Positions 61,641 to 64,000 of a DNA stretch of 64,000 nucleotides are shown here, piece by piece. Position 1 is the stretch's first letter. The number at the start of each line of letters is the position of its first letter. The notes below the pieces were generated by a model. The model worked only from the letters and a program-made list of their open reading frames with translations. It searched no databases and was not told the origin of the DNA. Source of the DNA: Penelope pileata (lineage: Eukaryota > Chordata > Aves > Galliformes > Cracidae); the NCBI GenBank assembly GCA_013396635.1, contig WBMW01001603.1:246966-310965 (forward strand), given 5' to 3'. The position numbers and the translations under genes are program-made.

Positions 61641-64000
61641 TTTGAAGCTTACTGAGGGAAAAAGGCAGTGCTATCTCTCTCCAGAATGGACTTCACTAGC
61701 TCTGCTCTGCGGACCAAAGTGCAGCAATGTGTATGCTTGGTAAGGGATGCACAGGGCAAGATGAAAGATGAAGATGGCTGCAGTGCAGGGAGTCTGCTGG
61801 AATTCAATTACTCATCTTAGCAAACTAATCAAAAGCAGAGATAGTGCTTGGCTGCATTCATCTCTCACCAGCATTTTCTCTACATGCTCCTCTACGCCCA
61901 ACAAACCCAGGCTGTCTCACGCTACCATACATGCACACACTGTGAGATACCAATTTCTCCTTGGAGGACTTTGGTGATCACTCAGGGACATGTGGAAGGT
62001 GCTACTTCCACTACAAGTACTATGTGTACATGCTGCATCTACAGGCATACACGGCCTGGAAAGCAAAACACAGCTCAGTCTCAGAGAAAACCCTGGCATA
62101 AGCATAGCTGCCTTGGAGCCAGGGGCTCGTGGTGCTCTGTGCCCCCCCCTTGCAGTTTCCAGCCTGAAGGTATGGCAGGAAAGAGGGGAAGGATGTTGGT
62201 CTGGCTGTTCTGTGAGATGAAAATGTGCCATGGGGACCTATTCTCTGCAAACACATCTCTGTTTGGATTCCCAGGTGCCAGGCAGCAGCAGGCAGAGAGC
62301 TGACACACAGGCAGCTCTGCTGCCGTCTGCTCCTTTCTGGGAATGAAACTCTTAAAAGCAGCCATAACCATTTGTATCAAAAAGCACATAATGAAGTTGC
62401 ATAAATACTGAAAAAAGCATTTGCCACGTACTAACTGCATTCGTTTATCCTGGTGCCTTTTCACCAGGTACTACATAATCCAAATTTGCTCTGCAATAAT
62501 ACTTTCAGAAAAAATGGGAGAGTCATGGACTTACGTGCACATGCATCTCGGTAGGAGGAAGCATCCACCTCAGTAATCACACCAGGAGCGTCTGGAATAG
62601 ACTTCTTGGAAGCCACAAGACTAGAAACCACCATGTCCAGGCTTAGAAACAGCCTCATGCAGAAACTGGACAAGCAAAAGAAGTACTCAAATCACTTCCT
62701 GCAGACCTGCACTCTGAAATATATTCCTTTTCTCTAGTCATTTCAGAAACCAAACTTACTAATAACAACTTGGTTGTGCTGGTGTGAATGATAAGCGATT
62801 GTTGTGCTGACAAGGAAGCAGCAAGATTGCTTTTACATTTGGCCCCACAGGACACAGGTTGGCCTGACCCCGAAAAACCTGCAATAAGAGACTTAGGACA
62901 AGGAGTTTCTGCTCTCTAAGCGGTATTTTATGCCATACAGCACTTCCCATTTGTTTCCTAGGGTGAGATTCTTATTTTCTGTCAGCAGTAACATATTTGT
63001 GGCCATGCTGAACACGACTGGCTGTTGAATCACTGCAACGGTCACTGCTTTTGCAGCTAGGAGCTCTGCAAGGTGCCAGAGCTAGCTCCTCTCATAAATA
63101 TGTGCATATTCTTAGAGCAGGGAAACATTTCTTGATCTGTTTTCTCTCTGGACTTTGTCCTGCCAGTGCTGAGTACTTTCTGTGCAGAGCTCAGAGGCTG
63201 GGTCCTTGGTGATAAATCGTTTGTGAGATGATGCACGTGAGAACTTCTTACCACAAATGGATGTGCCTTAGTCCAGAGAACTCCAGGAGCACAGCGTCAC
63301 TGCTGGGCAGCACTGAGTTTCATTTGGCAAAGCTAATGCTTCTGGCTTGACCTTTGATCACCAGCAACATATAACAGCAATGTAAAGTCTTGTGTAATTC
63401 AGAAAATGAAAGGCATGTTGCAGCTGTAAACTGATGCAGAGACCACTACAGCCTGGAAAGGTGGTGCAGAACTCCACAAGAGTTATTGCCACAGAAACAT
63501 CATTTTCCCAAGCAGCTCTTGCTATTTCATGAACTACAACACTTTCCAATGTATTCCTGTAATCTATAAAAGCTTTATGAAATATTGACATTACCGCTGC
63601 TACTGATGTTCCCATAGTAATTATCTTCCATTATAATTGAACAATATGGCACAAAAGCTGGTGAGGTTTGCTCCTGATAACTGACCTTTTAGACTTGATT
63701 TACTTTGCACTCTTATAAGAAACAAACCTCTCCTTCTAGACTTTAAGAATTGCTGTTCTTCAAAATGTTAACAGGGATGCAGGAAAGCAGGACTCCAGTT
63801 TCTCTGGAGATCAGCGTGCTTTTTTCTTCCAACTATTTAGCTCAAATTACATCAAATTATGAACTGAAATTGAAGATGGTACTTCGATTTATTCTCACTG
63901 AGGGTCTGCATTTCTAAATGGAAACGTACCACGGAAACCCTCCCTAAACTCGACATTACAAATTACTTGCTTTGCAGCACACAGGAATGCGGCTTTTCCC

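Larger units (their letters stand above)
57551..64000. other. Gene-free unique sequence to the window end
   Basis: No gene or interspersed repeat is recognised. AT-rich, repeat-free blocks at 60000-60330 and 61260-61640 are listed separately. Open frames in 57880-58630, 59374-59757 and 61840-62460 overlap on both strands and lack domains. Several minus-strand frames between 62460 and 63660 look protein-like in composition but match nothing I know. They are discussed as a finding. Confidence 0.5.

Noticed and set aside
1..64000. CRISPR arrays, operons, bacterial promoters or terminators
   Set aside because: The sequence is vertebrate. No regularly spaced repeats or bacterial gene organisation exist here.

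Overview
This 64 kb window looks like non-coding vertebrate DNA, and very probably comes from a bird. The strongest evidence is a series of CR1 LINE 3' ends. They share the body 'GTTGGACTAGATGATCTTAG' and end in repeated ATTCTATGA units in place of a poly-A tail, which is typical of avian CR1. No SINE families of the mammalian kind are visible, and the only other recognisable mobile DNA is one decayed hAT (Charlie-like) transposon and one probable LTR fragment. A galliform is plausible but is not shown. One 167 bp run of N and one isolated N mark this as draft assembly.

I found no convincing protein-coding exon, tRNA, rRNA or other RNA gene. Almost all open frames are short, overlap on both strands and lack domain signatures, so I treat them as chance. 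The frames with real homology belong to transposable elements: a CR1 reverse transcriptase around 35.0-35.8 kb (minus strand), the end of another CR1 ORF2 at 56.8-57.6 kb (minus), and the C-terminal part of a hAT transposase at 8.95-9.33 kb (plus). The window is best read as an intergenic gene desert or the inside of a very long intron.

Layout: 1-8.6 kb is unique sequence with two short CR1 ends, the first of which forms a near-perfect foldback. The hAT remnant occupies 8.6-9.4 kb and is followed by TA/CA microsatellites at 10.5 kb. From 11.4 to 33 kb the sequence is mostly unique, with CR1 pieces at 11.4, 20.0 and 33.0 kb. At 35.0-35.8 kb a minus-strand CR1 is interrupted by a younger plus-strand CR1 end. 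From 36 to 56 kb there are AT-rich, repeat-poor blocks that resemble conserved non-coding elements, a strongly diverged CR1 at 44.9-45.3 kb, and a CR1 end at 50.0 kb. At 56.8-57.6 kb a CR1 is interrupted by what looks like the start of an ERV LTR, and the assembly gap begins inside it. From 57.6 to 64 kb the sequence is again unique.

No genes work together here. If the window has a function it is likely regulatory. Several AT-rich blocks carry homeodomain-type TAATTA and octamer ATGCAAAT motifs, and the exact octamer occurs about three times as often as chance predicts. That remains an inference until alignments with other species are made. I did not find a convincing undescribed system. The most unusual structures are the CR1 foldback, the nested CR1, and the LTR/gap junction.
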